In this document: piece after piece, positions 5,476 to 7,247 of the stretch
Layout of the letters: every line of letters starts with the position of its first letter
How positions within the stretch are numbered: the first letter of the stretch is position 1
NCBI GenBank assembly: GCA_937936695.1
Contig: CALHCK010000202.1
Span: 1-7,247, forward strand
DNA: 7,247 nucleotides
Reading direction: 5' to 3'
Source of the DNA: an uncultured Polaribacter sp.
GTDB taxonomy: Bacteria > Bacteroidota > Bacteroidia > Flavobacteriales > Flavobacteriaceae
Translations under genes and position numbers: made by a program
The notes under the pieces: generated by a model
Told to the model about the DNA's origin: nothing
Databases searched by the model: none
Seen by the model: the letters and a program-made list of their open reading frames with translations, nothing else

Positions 5476-7247
5476 ATGACTACAAAAAAAAGAAATTATG
5501 TTTTTGATTTCGATAGCACATTAACACGTGTGGAAGCATTAGATGTTTTAGCTGAAATTACACTTGAAAATAACCCTAAGAAAGAAGAGATTATTCAAGA
5601 AATAATTGATATCACAAATTTAGGAATTGATGGTGAAATATCCTTTACAGAATCTTTAGAAAGGAGAATTAAGTTACTTGAAGCAAATAAAGTAGATTTA
5701 ACAGGTTTGGTAGCAGCTTTAAGAAAGCAAGTATCTAAATCTATAGAAAGTAACAAACAATTTTTCGAAAATTATTCTGACGATATCTACGTAATTTCCT
5801 GTGGTTTTAAAGAATTTATAGATCCTATTGTAAAAGAATATAACATTCCTTCTGAAAGAGTATATGCAAATACTTTTGAGTTTGATGCAGATGGTAAAAT
5901 TGTTGGTTTTGATGCTAACAATCCACTTTCTCAGCACAACGGAAAAATTAAGTGTTTAAAAGACATGAATCTGCAAGGAGAAATACAAGTAATAGGAGAC
6001 GGTTATAGCGATTACGTTACAAGAGAAGCAGGTATAGCAGATACCTTTTTTGCATATACAGAAAATGTTTCTAGAGAAAAAACAACAAGAAACGCAGACC
6101 ATATTGCACCGAATTTAGATGAATTTTTATATATAAACGATTTGCCAAGAAATATATCATACCCAAAGAATAGAATTAAAATTTTATTATTAGAAAACGT
6201 ACACTCAGATGCTTTTAAAAAATTATCTGACGATGGTTTTTCTGTAGAAACTGTATCTAAAAGTTTATCTGAAGATGAGCTTATAGAAAGAATAAAAGAT
6301 GTACACGTTTTAGGTATTAGATCTAAAACAAACGTTACGCAAAAAGTTATAGATGCCGCAGAAAAGCTAATGGTAGTTAGTGCATTTTGTATAGGTACTA
6401 AACAAATAGATTTAGAAGCGTGTAAAGAAAACGGTGTTGTAGTTTTTAACGCACCATATAGTAATACACGTTCTGTGGTAGAGTTAGCTATCGGAGAAAT
6501 TATTATGTTAATGCGTTCGGTTTTTCAACGTAGTACAGAAATACACAACGGACAATGGAACAAAACAGCAGAAGGTTCTAGAGAAGTACGTGGTAAAAAA
6601 TTAGGAATTGTAGGTTACGGTAACATTGGTAAACAACTATCTATCTTAGCTGAAGCGTTAGGTATGGATGTTTATTACTATGACGTAGAAGACAAATTAG
6701 CTTTAGGTAACGCTACAAAAGCAAGCTCATTAGAAGAATTATTAGCAATATCAGATGTAGTAAGCTTACATGTTGATGATAATTCTGCAAACAAAAATTT
6801 CTTTGGAGAAAAAGAAATTAGCCAAATGAAAGACGGTGCTGTTTTAGTAAACCTTGCAAGAGGTTTTGTAGTAGACATACCAGCTTTAGTTAGTGCATTA
6901 AAAAGTAAAAAAATATCTGGTGCAGCTATAGATGTATACCCATCTGAACCTAGAAAAAACGGAGAATTTTTTACAGAACTTAAAGGATTACCAAACGTAA
7001 TATTAACGCCACATGTTGGAGGTAGCACAGAAGAAGCGCAAAGAGATATTGCAGATTTTGTACCAAACAAAATTATGGCATATATTAATTCTGGTAATAC
7101 AGTAGATGCTGTAAACTTTCCAAACATTAGATTGCCAAGACAAACAGAAGCACATAGATTCTTACACATTCATAAAAATGTACCAGGAGTTATGGCTAAA
7201 ATAAATAAAGTATTATCAGACTTTAATTTAAATATTACAGGTCAGTA
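5476..7247 (+). CDS. serA: Fused phosphoserine phosphatase-like HAD domain and D-3-phosphoglycerate dehydrogenase (partial, 3' end cut)
   Basis: 590 complete codons are present before the window ends; comparison with remembered E. coli SerA suggests about 40 more. Residues 1-225 form a HAD phosphatase domain of the SerB type: motif I DFDST with Asp11 and Asp13, substrate-site Glu20 and Arg64 (FTESLERRIKLL), motif II Ser108 (VISCGF), Lys157, and motif IV GDGYSD with Asp175 and Asp179. From about 232 the sequence follows E. coli SerA closely: IKILLLENVH, CIGTKQIDLEA (305-315), FNAPYSNTRSVVELAIGE (324-341), the NAD-binding GYGNIG (380-385) with Asp403 after the next strand, catalytic Arg462 (LARGFVVD), Glu491 (YPSEP) and His513 (TPHVGGST), then an ACT-type domain starting near RFLHIHKNVPGV (561). 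In E. coli the ACT domain mediates inhibition by serine. The protein would oxidise 3-phosphoglycerate and dephosphorylate phosphoserine; the intervening aminotransferase SerC is not in view. All catalytic residues are present, so both activities are plausible. The phosphatase role is inferred from motifs and fusion partner. Confidence 0.93.
   Translation, partial: MTTKKRNYVFDFDSTLTRVEALDVLAEITLENNPKKEEIIQEIIDITNLGIDGEISFTESLERRIKLLEANKVDLTGLVAALRKQVSKSIESNKQFFENYSDDIYVISCGFKEFIDPIVKEYNIPSERVYANTFEFDADGKIVGFDANNPLSQHNGKIKCLKDMNLQGEIQVIGDGYSDYVTREAGIADTFFAYTENVSREKTTRNADHIAPNLDEFLYINDLPRNISYPKNRIKILLLENVHSDAFKKLSDDGFSVETVSKSLSEDELIERIKDVHVLGIRSKTNVTQKVIDAAEKLMVVSAFCIGTKQIDLEACKENGVVVFNAPYSNTRSVVELAIGEIIMLMRSVFQRSTEIHNGQWNKTAEGSREVRGKKLGIVGYGNIGKQLSILAEALGMDVYYYDVEDKLALGNATKASSLEELLAISDVVSLHVDDNSANKNFFGEKEISQMKDGAVLVNLARGFVVDIPALVSALKSKKISGAAIDVYPSEPRKNGEFFTELKGLPNVILTPHVGGSTEEAQRDIADFVPNKIMAYINSGNTVDAVNFPNIRLPRQTEAHRFLHIHKNVPGVMAKINKVLSDFNLNITGQ

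Noticed and set aside
6678..7169. 163-codon open frame antisense to the dehydrogenase domain
   Set aside because: The plus strand here encodes a clearly conserved SerA core with all catalytic residues. The antisense translation is a low-complexity shadow without recognisable motifs.

Overview
The window is AT-rich chromosomal DNA from a member of the Bacteroidota, most likely a marine Flavobacteriaceae (Polaribacter/Tenacibaculum-like). Four things point there: very A/T-biased codons; a secreted beta-barrel protein with a signal peptide ending in the typical 'AYSQ' site; a general lack of Shine-Dalgarno sequences; and several intergenic matches to the Bacteroidota -7 promoter element TAnnTTTG. 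The genus is inferred from style and remembered protein similarity, not from a search.

Layout. At 14-46 a strong intrinsic terminator closes a plus-strand gene lying outside the window. At 130-280 (minus) there is a short remnant of an endonuclease/exonuclease/phosphatase-family gene: only the C-terminus survives, and it carries a frameshift. The A/T-rich stretch 281-461 holds nothing recognisable. A small conserved hypothetical gene (462-749, plus, TTG start) converges, with only 6 bases between, on an outer-membrane beta-barrel gene (756-1376, minus). Upstream of that, after a clear terminator, lies the complete gcvP gene (1443-4328, minus) for the glycine-cleavage P-protein. A divergent intergenic region (4329-4513) separates gcvP from a polytopic UbiA-like membrane protein (4514-5335, plus). 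A 140-base gap with a good promoter match then leads into a large gene (5476 to the window end, plus) whose product fuses a phosphoserine-phosphatase-type HAD domain to a complete E. coli-type 3-phosphoglycerate dehydrogenase; the window cuts it inside the C-terminal ACT domain.

How the genes relate. The fusion protein would catalyse the first and last steps of serine synthesis from 3-phosphoglycerate. GcvP starts glycine breakdown into one-carbon units, so two serine/glycine/one-carbon enzymes lie close together but are transcribed divergently and are not one operon. The UbiA-like protein keeps the second Asp-rich motif of its superfamily but appears to lack the first. No CRISPR array, insertion sequence, tRNA or rRNA was seen. 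The points most worth a second look are the bifunctional SerB-SerA architecture, the UbiA-like protein with one metal-binding motif missing, and the decayed nuclease-family gene.
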